Source of the DNA: Candidatus Aerophobota bacterium
GTDB lineage: Bacteria > Aerophobota > Aerophobia > Aerophobales > AE-B3A
Assembly: GCA_004376485.1 (NCBI GenBank)
Contig: SOJT01000059.1
Location: forward strand, 1 to 5,564
Direction of reading: 5' to 3'
Length of the DNA: 5,564 bases
This document shows positions 1 to 5,564 of this stretch, piece after piece (the stretch's first letter is position 1; the number at the start of each line of letters is the position of its first letter). The translations under genes were made by a program, and so were the position numbers. The notes below the pieces were generated by a model. It was given only the letters and a program-made list of their open reading frames with translations. It searched no databases and was not told the DNA's origin.

Positions 1-40
1 TATATCCAGAAGAAGGACCAGCATGAGGAGGAAGAAATGA
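1..40 (+). CDS. Possible 3' end of an upstream gene (partial)
   Basis: Two forward frames that enter from the left edge close just before or across the start of the next gene. One (codons from position 3) stops with TGA at 24-26. The other (codons from position 2) stops with TGA at 38-40, which overlaps the next ATG as ATGA, the classic arrangement for translational coupling. The Shine-Dalgarno sequence of the next gene lies inside this stretch. Either frame could be the tail of a real gene, and too little is visible to choose or to name a product. The frame of the next gene is also open to the left edge, so an upstream extension of that gene cannot be formally excluded. Confidence 0.3.
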   Translation, partial: ISRRRTSMRRKK

Positions 41-234
41 TTCAAATATACTCAGCCGGATCTTACGTTGAAGCAGAAATGATAAAATCGATCTTAGGAA
101 ATAGTAACATCTACTGTGAACTATGGGATGAGTATGCGGGGTCAATGTTTCCTCCTGCCACTTTCGAGAAGGGAATAAGAGTGATGGTTAGGGAGAAAGA
201 TTCTGAGAAGGCAAAAAATCTTATTGAGCATTAA
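37..234 (+). CDS. DUF2007-type small protein
   Basis: This 65-residue protein matches the small DUF2007 family, described as putative prokaryotic signal-transducing proteins; no biochemical role is established. The visible pattern is the usual one. An opening strand (IQIYSAGS) is followed by a helix with V-E-A-E-M-I-K-S-I-L (residues 11-20), then a strand ending in the conserved-type E-L-W (28-30). A variable loop with F-P-P (38-40) follows, then the strand G-I-R-V-M-V (46-51) and a closing helix rich in Lys and Glu. The fold resembles a small ferredoxin-like domain. There is no signal peptide or membrane segment, so it should be cytosolic. The start is supported by GAGGAGG at 25-31, five bases upstream of ATG. 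It lies 72 bases before the fusion gene and may share its transcript, but no functional link can be read from the sequence. Confidence 0.8.
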   Translation: MIQIYSAGSYVEAEMIKSILGNSNIYCELWDEYAGSMFPPATFEKGIRVMVREKDSEKAKNLIEH

Positions 235-252
235 CTCACCTTCACCGGTGAG
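235..252. repeat. Small inverted repeat after the DUF2007 gene
   Basis: CTCACC at 235-240 can pair with GGTGAG at 247-252 across a six-base loop. The inner ten bases 242-251 (TCACCGGTGA) are also a perfect palindrome, so two alternative pairings exist. It begins immediately after the stop codon. No T-run follows, so it is not a standard intrinsic terminator. It could be a protein-binding palindrome, an mRNA-stabilising hairpin or chance. Confidence 0.25.
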
Positions 253-306
253 ATTTGCAAACCGCATGATCATCCTTGGATAGAAATTAACCTTAGAGGA
301 TAAACA

Positions 307-2079
307 ATGAGATCTAGAGGTACAACACATACCTTGGGCCCTCAGGTTGCCATTATAGCCCCTAAAATTACCCGCAGCCGTCCAGAAGGAGCCTTTATGC
401 GATTCATCAGAGATAATGCATCTATTCTCCGCAAAAGATACACTCTCATAGCGCCAGAGGGTACACACGAAACCATCATAAAAACCGGATATTTTGAAGA
501 GGGGAAACACATTATCGGTCTTCCACCTGGAGCTCACGGGGGAATCCTTGAAGTGGCGTATCGCGTGGTTACAGGCCAGTGCGGAGTAGTGATTTTCCTC
601 TACGACCCTGAGGAGATAAGAAGTGAGTCACCTGAGACACGCGCTCTTACCCGGGTCTGCATTCACAAACAAGTGGCCCTGCTCACCACAGTAGCTACTG
701 CAGATTATTGGCTAAAATACCAATCCCCAGACTATGAGCCTCCGAAAGAGCTTGATTGGTTAAAGGGCCGTGAGGGTGAGGCCGGTAGCTATCATGAACT
801 TGGCCCTGAACACTCTACTATCGCACTCATCGCCCATGATGTAAAGAAGAAAGGAATGCAAAAGTTCGTGGAAAGGTATGTTGAATTTCTAAATAAATTC
901 AAGAGGATCATCGCAACCGGGACTACCGGTGCACTTATCAAAGGCTGGTTTTATGAGTTTCCTGATCTTGCTGATAGAGTAGTGCTTGCAGCCTCTGGGC
1001 CCGAGGGGGGAGACGTCCAGATAGCACACGAGATTCTAAGCGGGCGTTGCCAGGTGGTAATATTCTTGCATGATCCTTTAACTGCCCATCCCCATGACTC
1101 GGACATAAGCCTTCTGCGGCGAACATGCCAGTTGCCGGGGATTTCAGTCATCCTGCTCTCAGACGTACAGTCGGCTGAGGCCTGGGTAGAATCAGCTTCC
1201 TTCTCTCCCAAACAAACTCTGGCTGAGCGAGTCCGTAATCGATTTAAACTTAAAGAGGCACTGGTAATTCCTGAGGACATGGCGAATGAAGCTCTTGAAT
1301 GTCTGACCAATATTCCTTCTAAAGAGCAAGGGTGGGGCCGCAGTGACGAAGATTGGTCTCGGCACAAAAAGGCATGGCAAGAGGTTACATTTAAACTCTG
1401 CACGGTGGCTGCTCGTTACATAGATATTATCCTCAGACAGGAAAGAGAGGAGGAGATTTGGATAGCTGCCAACCTGGGCCGAACTATGAATATTCTTGCC
1501 AGGGCTATTGAGGAAATGAAGCCCTTACCCATCTGGGGACTCACCGTAAAAGCAATGGTTGGTATACCCGGGGTTGTCCGTAGCGAATATAATGCCAACA
1601 CTATTGCTGAGCGCATAGCCAGGACCTATGGAGGTAAGTCTTCACTAAGTGAGTATGAATTCTTTACTACCGGAGCAGATCCCCTCAGTCCAGCTCAGCA
1701 CCAAGAGCTGTTGAGAACCAGAATTGTACTCACAAGCATCGGGCCAATTCCCAAGAATGGAGCCTACTCCAAAGAAGTTGACCTTGTACAAGATAAGGTA
1801 GTTGACCAGAAAGTAATAAATCTAGCAGTCAGGAATGGTGCCATCGGTGCTATTGGGGGAATTCTCATTAACGAGCATGGTCAGGAGGTGCCGACCAAAT
1901 ATAGACCTGTAGGACTGCAATATAGCGATCTGGTAAAAATAGCACAACGAGGTCAGGTTGTCCTCGTGGTAGGAGGAGACGAGCGTCGATACCCTGCCAT
2001 AAAAGCTGCCCTGGGGGCAGGGTTGTGCTCAGTTCTCATCACTGAGCCAGAAACCGCGCAAGAATTACTGCTTTCATAA
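307..2079 (+). CDS. Tandem methylglyoxal synthase domains fused to a SorC/CggR-type phosphosugar-binding domain
   Basis: The 590-residue product has three parts. Residues about 12-140 form a degenerate MgsA-like domain. Residues about 168-335 form a second MgsA domain with the full catalytic set: H177-D178, T204-G-T-T-G208, S230-G-P-E-G-G-D236, and D256-P-L with H263-D-S-D266. By alignment from memory these match E. coli MgsA His19/Asp20, Thr45-Thr48, Asp71, Asp91, His98 and Asp101. Residues about 362-588 match the sugar-binding effector domain of SorC/DeoR-like regulators such as CggR: G391-R-T393, N510-G-A-I-G, V555-G-G-D, an A-I-K-A-A-L helix and V-L-I-T-E near the end. No helix-turn-helix is present, so it is probably not a DNA-binding regulator. 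Known MgsA converts DHAP to methylglyoxal and phosphate in the cytosol; a sensor-controlled version is my inference. GAGGA at 296-300 supports the ATG. I do not recognise this architecture as a named family. Confidence 0.85.
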   Translation: MRSRGTTHTLGPQVAIIAPKITRSRPEGAFMRFIRDNASILRKRYTLIAPEGTHETIIKTGYFEEGKHIIGLPPGAHGGILEVAYRVVTGQCGVVIFLYDPEEIRSESPETRALTRVCIHKQVALLTTVATADYWLKYQSPDYEPPKELDWLKGREGEAGSYHELGPEHSTIALIAHDVKKKGMQKFVERYVEFLNKFKRIIATGTTGALIKGWFYEFPDLADRVVLAASGPEGGDVQIAHEILSGRCQVVIFLHDPLTAHPHDSDISLLRRTCQLPGISVILLSDVQSAEAWVESASFSPKQTLAERVRNRFKLKEALVIPEDMANEALECLTNIPSKEQGWGRSDEDWSRHKKAWQEVTFKLCTVAARYIDIILRQEREEEIWIAANLGRTMNILARAIEEMKPLPIWGLTVKAMVGIPGVVRSEYNANTIAERIARTYGGKSSLSEYEFFTTGADPLSPAQHQELLRTRIVLTSIGPIPKNGAYSKEVDLVQDKVVDQKVINLAVRNGAIGAIGGILINEHGQEVPTKYRPVGLQYSDLVKIAQRGQVVLVVGGDERRYPAIKAALGAGLCSVLITEPETAQELLLS

Positions 2080-2093
2080 GTAGTCTGAATTCC

Positions 2094-2100
2094 AGGAGGT
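2094..2100 (+). promoter_or_regulatory. Strong Shine-Dalgarno sequence without a clear gene
   Basis: AGGAGGT is an almost perfect ribosome-binding sequence, stronger than the one used by topA 50 bases later. The nearest start candidates are poor. GTG at 2103 is only three bases from the AGGAGG core and would encode four residues. ATG at 2114 lies 14 bases away and opens a 21-codon ORF. It may serve a leader peptide, be a remnant of a lost gene, or act as a standby site for ribosomes loading on topA. Confidence 0.35.
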
Positions 2101-2113
2101 TTGTGTTATTAAG

Positions 2114-2179
2114 ATGAGCGATCATACCTGGAAGAGAGTTCTAGTAAGAAGAGGAAACCTGAAGTGGCTAAAAATCTAG
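2114..2179 (+). CDS. Possible 21-residue leader ORF overlapping the topA start
   Basis: ATG at 2114 opens 21 codons ending in TAG at 2177-2179, so the ORF covers the topA ribosome-binding site and overlaps the first topA codons in another frame. The predicted peptide is basic, with six Lys or Arg (W6-K-R and R12-R, then L-K-W-L-K near the end) and two Trp. It has no recognised domain. Its only Shine-Dalgarno candidate (2094-2100) is spaced further than usual. If translated, it could couple or modulate topA initiation, but chance is an equally good explanation. Confidence 0.2.
   Translation: MSDHTWKRVLVRRGNLKWLKI
2151..2155 (+). promoter_or_regulatory. Ribosome-binding site deciding the GTG start of topA
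   Basis: GAGGA lies eight bases before GTG at 2164. Reading back in the topA frame there is no ATG before an in-frame TAA at 2110-2112. The residues that follow the GTG (M-A-K-N-L-V-I-V-E-S) match the normal N-terminus of bacterial TopA. The GTG is therefore the best start. Confidence 0.75.
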
Positions 2180-4293
2180 TTATCGTTGAGTCTGGAGCCA
2201 AAGCCAAGACTATTGAAAAGATCCTGGGACCATCATTTAAGGTGGAATCCTGCTATGGACATATCAAGGATCTACCCAAAAAGAAGCTGGGGGTAGACAT
2301 AGAGAATAATTTTGAGCCCACCTACCAGATTATCCCGGGTAAAGGAAAAATATTAAAAAAGCTCAAAACTTTGAGTAAAAAGATGGATGAAATTTACCTG
2401 GCTACCGATCTGGACCGAGAAGGTGAGGCTATTTCCTGGCATCTCTCCCAGGAGCTGAGCCACCCCAAAAAGGTAAGGATAGTTTTCAATCAGGTCACCA
2501 GAGAGGCTTTAAAGAGGGCGGTTGAGAATCCCGCTGATATTGACATGGGCAAAGTAGATGCCCAGCAGGGAAGAAGAGTGCTGGATAGACTGGTAGGATA
2601 CAAAATATCCCCGCTTCTCTGGAAGAAGGTAAAAAGGGGACTTTCCGCAGGAAGAGTTCAATCGATAGCGGTAAGACTTATTTGTGAGAGAGAAGAAGAA
2701 ATTGAGAAATTCTCTTTTATGGAGTACTGGACAATTTCAGCAAAATTCAGCCCATCTGGCAAAGCTAGATCCCTTCAGGCAAAGCTATATTCGCTAGAGG
2801 GTAAAAAGGTAAAGATATCCAGGGAAGAGGAAGCAGAGAAACATGCAGAGAAAATAGGAAAAGCGGCCTTCCGGGTTGCTGGATGGGAGGAAAAAGAGAA
2901 AACAAGATCACCTTCACCTCCCTTCACTACCAGCACCTTACAGCAGGTAGCAGGATATCAATTGGGATTTTCTAGCGCCAAAACTATGAAGCTGGCTCAA
3001 GACCTCTATGAAGGTCAGGACATTGGTGGAAAGGAAAGAGTGGGCCTGATTACCTACATGAGGACAGATAGCATGAGGATAGCCAAAGAAGCGCAGTTAG
3101 AGGCAAGGAATTTCCTTAAAGATGAGTATCCCAAAGAATTTATTCCTCAAAGGATACCCATATACAAAAACAGAAAATCGAGCCAGGATGCTCATGAAGC
3201 CATAAGACCTACGAAGGTCTCGCGGACCCCCGCATCTGTTAAGAACTATCTATCAAAGGATCATTTGAAACTCTATGCTCTTATCTGGAAAAGATTCCTG
3301 GCTTCCCAAATGGAGAAAGCTCTAATAAAAACATCAACGCTGGATATCCAGGGAGGAGAATATATTTTCAAGGCACAGGCAACCGAGGTTAAGTTTCCCG
3401 GCTTCATGAGAGTTTATAAGGAAAAAGCTGAAAAGGAGAGCCTCCTTCCCCGCCTCAAAAAAGGAGCTAAGCTAAAGTTAAAAGAGATCACCTCAAGACA
3501 GGAGTTCACCCAGCCTCCCTCTCGCTATACCGAAGCCTCCCTGGTGAAGACCCTGGAAGAGAAAGGCATAGGAAGACCCAGTACCTACGTCCCCACTATT
3601 TCCACTATTCGCCAGAGAAGATATGTCAATTGGGACAGGGGTGTGCTTATTCCAACCCCCCTGGCCAGAGTGGTTACCGAACTCCTGGTGGAGAATTTTT
3701 CTACCATCCTGGATACAGAATTTACCGCCCGCATGGAAGAAGGTCTAGACACAGTGGAAACAGGGAAAAAGAAGTGGAACCGCCTGGTAGAAGAGTTCTA
3801 CAAACATTTCGAGAAGGAACTGACAGCTGCTGAATCCGCTATGAGGGATGTTAAAAAGGAAGGTCTGAAGATTCCCGAGACAAGGTGCAAGATGTGTGGC
3901 GGAAGAATGACTCTTAAATTTGGCCGCTGGGGGGAGTTCCTGGCCTGTTCAAACTACCCGGACTGCAAAAATACCCTGCCAGTGATGAAAAAAATAGGGG
4001 TGAGGTGCCCTTCCCCTGGATGCAAGGGGGAAATTATCGAGAGAACATCCCATAAGGGAAAAGTTTTTTACGGCTGCTCCAGATTTCCTGAGTGTAGGTT
4101 CGGCTCTCCTGGGGAGCCGATAGATAAGAGCTGCCCCCATTGCAACGGTCCCTACCTTGTCCGATTCAGGGACGGTTTTAAGTGCCCAGCTTGCAAAAAA
4201 ACCCTTAAAGACGAGATAGTAATGAAGAGAAGAATAGGGAAAATTCCTTATAAAATCATCAAAAAAGGATCAAATGAAACTAGAGTGGGCTGA
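2164..4293 (+). CDS. topA: DNA topoisomerase I (type IA)
   Basis: TopA relaxes negatively supercoiled DNA through a transient 5'-phosphotyrosine break, limiting excess negative supercoiling behind transcription. The 709-residue protein carries the full core. The Toprim domain has E9 in the first strand and the acidic T81-D-L-D-R-E-G-E88 motif that binds Mg. The catalytic tyrosine is Y298 in G-L-I-T-Y-M-R-T-D, with R300 beside it. H344-E-A-I-R-P-T350 and the P451-P-S-R-Y-T-E-A-S-L stretch complete the core. Three C-terminal zinc-ribbon modules follow: C575/C578/C595/C601, C615/C620/C638/C644 and C657/C660/C674/C677. Its length is normal for the Firmicute-like form and shorter than the 865-residue E. 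coli enzyme. The usual E-S-P-A-K-A-K near the N-terminus reads E-S-G-A-K-A-K here. The 3' end overlaps xerC by 20 bases, which suggests co-translation. Identification is secure. Confidence 0.98.
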   Translation: MAKNLVIVESGAKAKTIEKILGPSFKVESCYGHIKDLPKKKLGVDIENNFEPTYQIIPGKGKILKKLKTLSKKMDEIYLATDLDREGEAISWHLSQELSHPKKVRIVFNQVTREALKRAVENPADIDMGKVDAQQGRRVLDRLVGYKISPLLWKKVKRGLSAGRVQSIAVRLICEREEEIEKFSFMEYWTISAKFSPSGKARSLQAKLYSLEGKKVKISREEEAEKHAEKIGKAAFRVAGWEEKEKTRSPSPPFTTSTLQQVAGYQLGFSSAKTMKLAQDLYEGQDIGGKERVGLITYMRTDSMRIAKEAQLEARNFLKDEYPKEFIPQRIPIYKNRKSSQDAHEAIRPTKVSRTPASVKNYLSKDHLKLYALIWKRFLASQMEKALIKTSTLDIQGGEYIFKAQATEVKFPGFMRVYKEKAEKESLLPRLKKGAKLKLKEITSRQEFTQPPSRYTEASLVKTLEEKGIGRPSTYVPTISTIRQRRYVNWDRGVLIPTPLARVVTELLVENFSTILDTEFTARMEEGLDTVETGKKKWNRLVEEFYKHFEKELTAAESAMRDVKKEGLKIPETRCKMCGGRMTLKFGRWGEFLACSNYPDCKNTLPVMKKIGVRCPSPGCKGEIIERTSHKGKVFYGCSRFPECRFGSPGEPIDKSCPHCNGPYLVRFRDGFKCPACKKTLKDEIVMKRRIGKIPYKIIKKGSNETRVG

Positions 4294-5155
4294 AAAATTC
4301 GGGATCTACCTCAGGGAGGAAAAGAATCTCTCTTTTCTTACCGTTAAAAGCTACCTCAGTGATACAAAAGATTTTTTACAATTTCTTTCCTCCTACAAAA
4401 AAAATGTGAATGAGGTGGATTATCCTCTAGTGCGAAGGTATCTGGCCGCTCTTCAGAAAAAAGGACTCTTGAGGTCTACTCTAGCTCGCCGTGTAGCCAG
4501 CCTGAGGAGTTTTTTTCATTATCTTCATCTTAAAGGAAAGCTAACAAATTTTCCCTTGATGAGTCTTCGAGGTCCCAAACTAGAAAGGAGAATTCCTTCC
4601 TTTCTGGAGGAGGATGAGGTGAGACGCCTTTTAGAATCGGCTGGGAGGAAAAATTTCTTTAGCTTAAGGGACAGGGCGGCCCTGGAACTTTTATATGGGA
4701 CAGGAATGAGGGTAGCGGAGCTGGTAGATCTGGATCTGGAAAATGTAGATCTTCGAGAAGAGATAGTCAAAATTAAAGGAAAAGGCAACAAGGAAAGAAT
4801 CGTTCCCCTGGGTAGATACGCTTTGGACGCCCTTATTCACTATCTGGAAGAAAGAGAAGGAAAAATCCAACAAGGAGCAAAAGCTCTGTTTATCAATAAG
4901 TCCGGAACGAGACTATCTGATAGAGCTGTCCGCAAAAGATTAGACAAGTATCTAGAGCTAGCTGGAATCTATAAATCAGCCAGTCCCCATACCCTGCGGC
5001 ATTCCTTCGCTACTCATCTTCTCAACCGGGGGGCGGATCTTCGTTCCGTTCAGGAACTTTTGGGCCACGAAAGAATCTCCACCACGCAGGTCTATGCCCA
5101 TGTTTACCCAAAGAGATTAAAGGAAGTCTATCAGAAGGCTCATCCTAGGGCCTGA
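4274..5155 (+). CDS. xerC: Tyrosine recombinase XerC (CodV-like)
   Basis: XerC acts with XerD at the chromosomal dif site to resolve chromosome dimers before cell division. The 293-residue protein has the normal length and two domains. The N-terminal SAM-like core-binding domain (about 1-90) contains the conserved S-x-x-T-x-x-x-Y-x-x-D-like pattern (L19-S through D30). The C-terminal catalytic domain (about 108-290) shows R146 in Y-G-T-G-M-R, K170 in K-G-K-G-N-K-E-R, H239-T-L-R242, H265 in L-L-G-H and the nucleophile Y274 in S-T-T-Q-V-Y-A-H. The ATG at 4274 lies inside the end of topA, with an AAAGGAT ribosome site four bases or so upstream. The position between topA and hslV matches codV of Bacillus, which favours XerC over XerD, although sequence alone does not fully separate them. 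The trmFO gene that often sits between topA and xerC is absent. Confidence 0.93.
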   Translation: MKLEWAEKFGIYLREEKNLSFLTVKSYLSDTKDFLQFLSSYKKNVNEVDYPLVRRYLAALQKKGLLRSTLARRVASLRSFFHYLHLKGKLTNFPLMSLRGPKLERRIPSFLEEDEVRRLLESAGRKNFFSLRDRAALELLYGTGMRVAELVDLDLENVDLREEIVKIKGKGNKERIVPLGRYALDALIHYLEEREGKIQQGAKALFINKSGTRLSDRAVRKRLDKYLELAGIYKSASPHTLRHSFATHLLNRGADLRSVQELLGHERISTTQVYAHVYPKRLKEVYQKAHPRA

Positions 5156-5156
5156 A

Positions 5157-5163
5157 GAGGAGG
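5157..5163 (+). promoter_or_regulatory. Ribosome-binding site of hslV
   Basis: GAGGAGG begins one base after the XerC stop codon and ends four bases before ATG at 5168. It fixes the HslV start, because the XerC stop at 5153-5155 is in the same frame and no other start codon lies between. Confidence 0.8.
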
Positions 5164-5167
5164 CAAG

Positions 5168-5564
5168 ATGATTCATTCCACCACCATCTTAGCAGTAAGA
5201 GGTAAAGAGGGAATAGCCATAGGGGGCGATGGACAAATCACTTTCCAGAACATCATTATGAAGCACCAGGCCAACAAGATAAGGAGCCTTTATAAAGGTA
5301 AAGTTCTGGCTGGTTTCGCCGGAGGAGTGGCTGATGCTCTCACTCTCTTTGAAAAATTTGAAAAGAAGATCGAACAGTATCGGGGGAACCTTTCCCGGGC
5401 TGCTCTGGAACTGGCCAAAGACTGGAGACAGGATAAGATACTGCGCAGGCTTGAGGCACTAATGATCGTGGCCGACCAGAAAAAAACTTTAATGATCTCG
5501 GGTAGTGGGGATGTTGTCGAACCTGACAACGAGGTAATTGCCATAGGCTCAGGTGCCGGTTATG
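5168..5564 (+). CDS. hslV: ATP-dependent protease peptidase subunit HslV (3' end outside window)
   Basis: HslV (ClpQ/CodW) forms the double-hexameric proteolytic chamber that works with the HslU ATPase in the cytosol. The 132 visible codons cover roughly three quarters of a family protein of about 175-180 residues; the gene is cut by the window edge, not broken. The N-terminus reads M-I-H-S-T-T-I-L, so T5 aligns with the N-terminal catalytic threonine of mature E. coli HslV. Counted from T5, D21 (G-D-G-Q), K32, K37 and S128 (A-I-G-S-G) fall exactly at mature positions 17, 28, 33 and 124, the expected active-site residues. The segment G-F-A-G-G-V-A-D-A, then L-T-L-F-E-K-F-E, is typical. It starts 12 bases after xerC, so the two are almost certainly co-transcribed. 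hslU is expected next, beyond the edge. Confidence 0.96.
   Translation, partial: MIHSTTILAVRGKEGIAIGGDGQITFQNIIMKHQANKIRSLYKGKVLAGFAGGVADALTLFEKFEKKIEQYRGNLSRAALELAKDWRQDKILRRLEALMIVADQKKTLMISGSGDVVEPDNEVIAIGSGAGY

Noticed and set aside
255..304. Possible -35/-10 elements (TTGCAA or TTGGAT with GATAAA) upstream of the fusion gene
   Set aside because: Spacing is wrong for the first, and the second overlaps the ribosome-binding site. No convincing pair remains.
142..537. 131-codon open frame on the minus strand
   Set aside because: It spans the end of the DUF2007 gene, the gap and the start of the fusion gene. Its sequence has no domain-like pattern, and both overlapped genes are well supported.
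808..1311. Reading the second domain as the MGS-like domain of carbamoyl-phosphate synthase or PurH
   Set aside because: Those domains lack the combined A-H-D, T-G-T-T-G, S-G-P-x-G-G-D and D-P-L..H-x-H-D-x-D signature seen here, which is specific to true methylglyoxal synthase.
951..1403. 150-codon open frame on the minus strand
   Set aside because: It lies wholly inside the fusion gene, opposite conserved MgsA motifs, and encodes no recognisable domain. It is a shadow of the real gene.
307..2079. Reading the fusion gene as an ordinary SorC-family transcriptional regulator
   Set aside because: The N-terminal half is occupied by two MgsA-like folds, and no helix-turn-helix can be seen, so DNA binding is not supported.
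2101..2128. Promoter-like pair TTGTGT and CATACC upstream of topA
   Set aside because: Both boxes match the consensus weakly, and the first directly follows the Shine-Dalgarno sequence. Not enough to call a promoter.
4100..4120. Strong GC-rich hairpin (CGGCTC ... GAGCCG, about nine pairs with one G-U and a three-base loop)
   Set aside because: It lies well inside topA between zinc-ribbon modules two and three, has no T-run after it, and is explained by the coding of G-S-P-G-E-P.
5290..5544. 84-codon Ser-rich open frame on the minus strand
   Set aside because: It is antisense to the highly conserved hslV coding sequence.

Overview
The window is a compact bacterial stretch. Every gene I can support lies on the + strand, and spacing is tight. 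No rRNA, tRNA, CRISPR array, insertion sequence or convincing terminator was seen. The right half has the order topA - xerC - hslV, well known from Firmicutes (the topA/codV/clpQ/clpY/codY region) but also found elsewhere. Arginine codons in topA are mostly AGA/AGG. HslV resembles the Bacillus ClpQ/CodW form, with extra residues before the catalytic Thr. These traits do not fix a phylum; the source could be a Firmicute-like or an uncultivated lineage.

Layout. Positions 1-40 probably hold the last codons of an upstream gene that runs off the left edge. A 65-residue DUF2007-type protein follows (37-234), then a 72-base gap with a small palindrome. Next is the most unusual gene of the window (307-2079). 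Its 590-residue product joins two methylglyoxal-synthase (MgsA) domains to a C-terminal domain of the SorC/CggR phosphosugar-binding type, with no helix-turn-helix. The first MgsA domain has lost the catalytic residues; the second keeps all those I could check. An 84-base gap then carries a strong Shine-Dalgarno sequence with no obvious gene and a possible 21-codon ORF that overlaps the start of topA. After it come topA (2164-4293, GTG start), xerC (4274-5155, overlapping topA by 20 bases) and the first 132 codons of hslV (from 5168, cut by the right edge).

Function. topA, xerC and hslV form a housekeeping cluster: DNA relaxation, chromosome dimer resolution, and the protease chamber of HslUV. 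They appear co-transcribed and partly translationally coupled. The fusion protein does not obviously belong to that theme. MgsA turns dihydroxyacetone phosphate (DHAP) into methylglyoxal, and effector domains of the CggR type bind glycolytic phosphosugars, including DHAP and fructose-1,6-bisphosphate. The simplest hypothesis is therefore a methylglyoxal synthase whose activity is set by a built-in glycolytic-metabolite sensor. Its arginine codon use differs clearly from topA, which suggests a separate history. This fusion is the best candidate here for an undescribed system.
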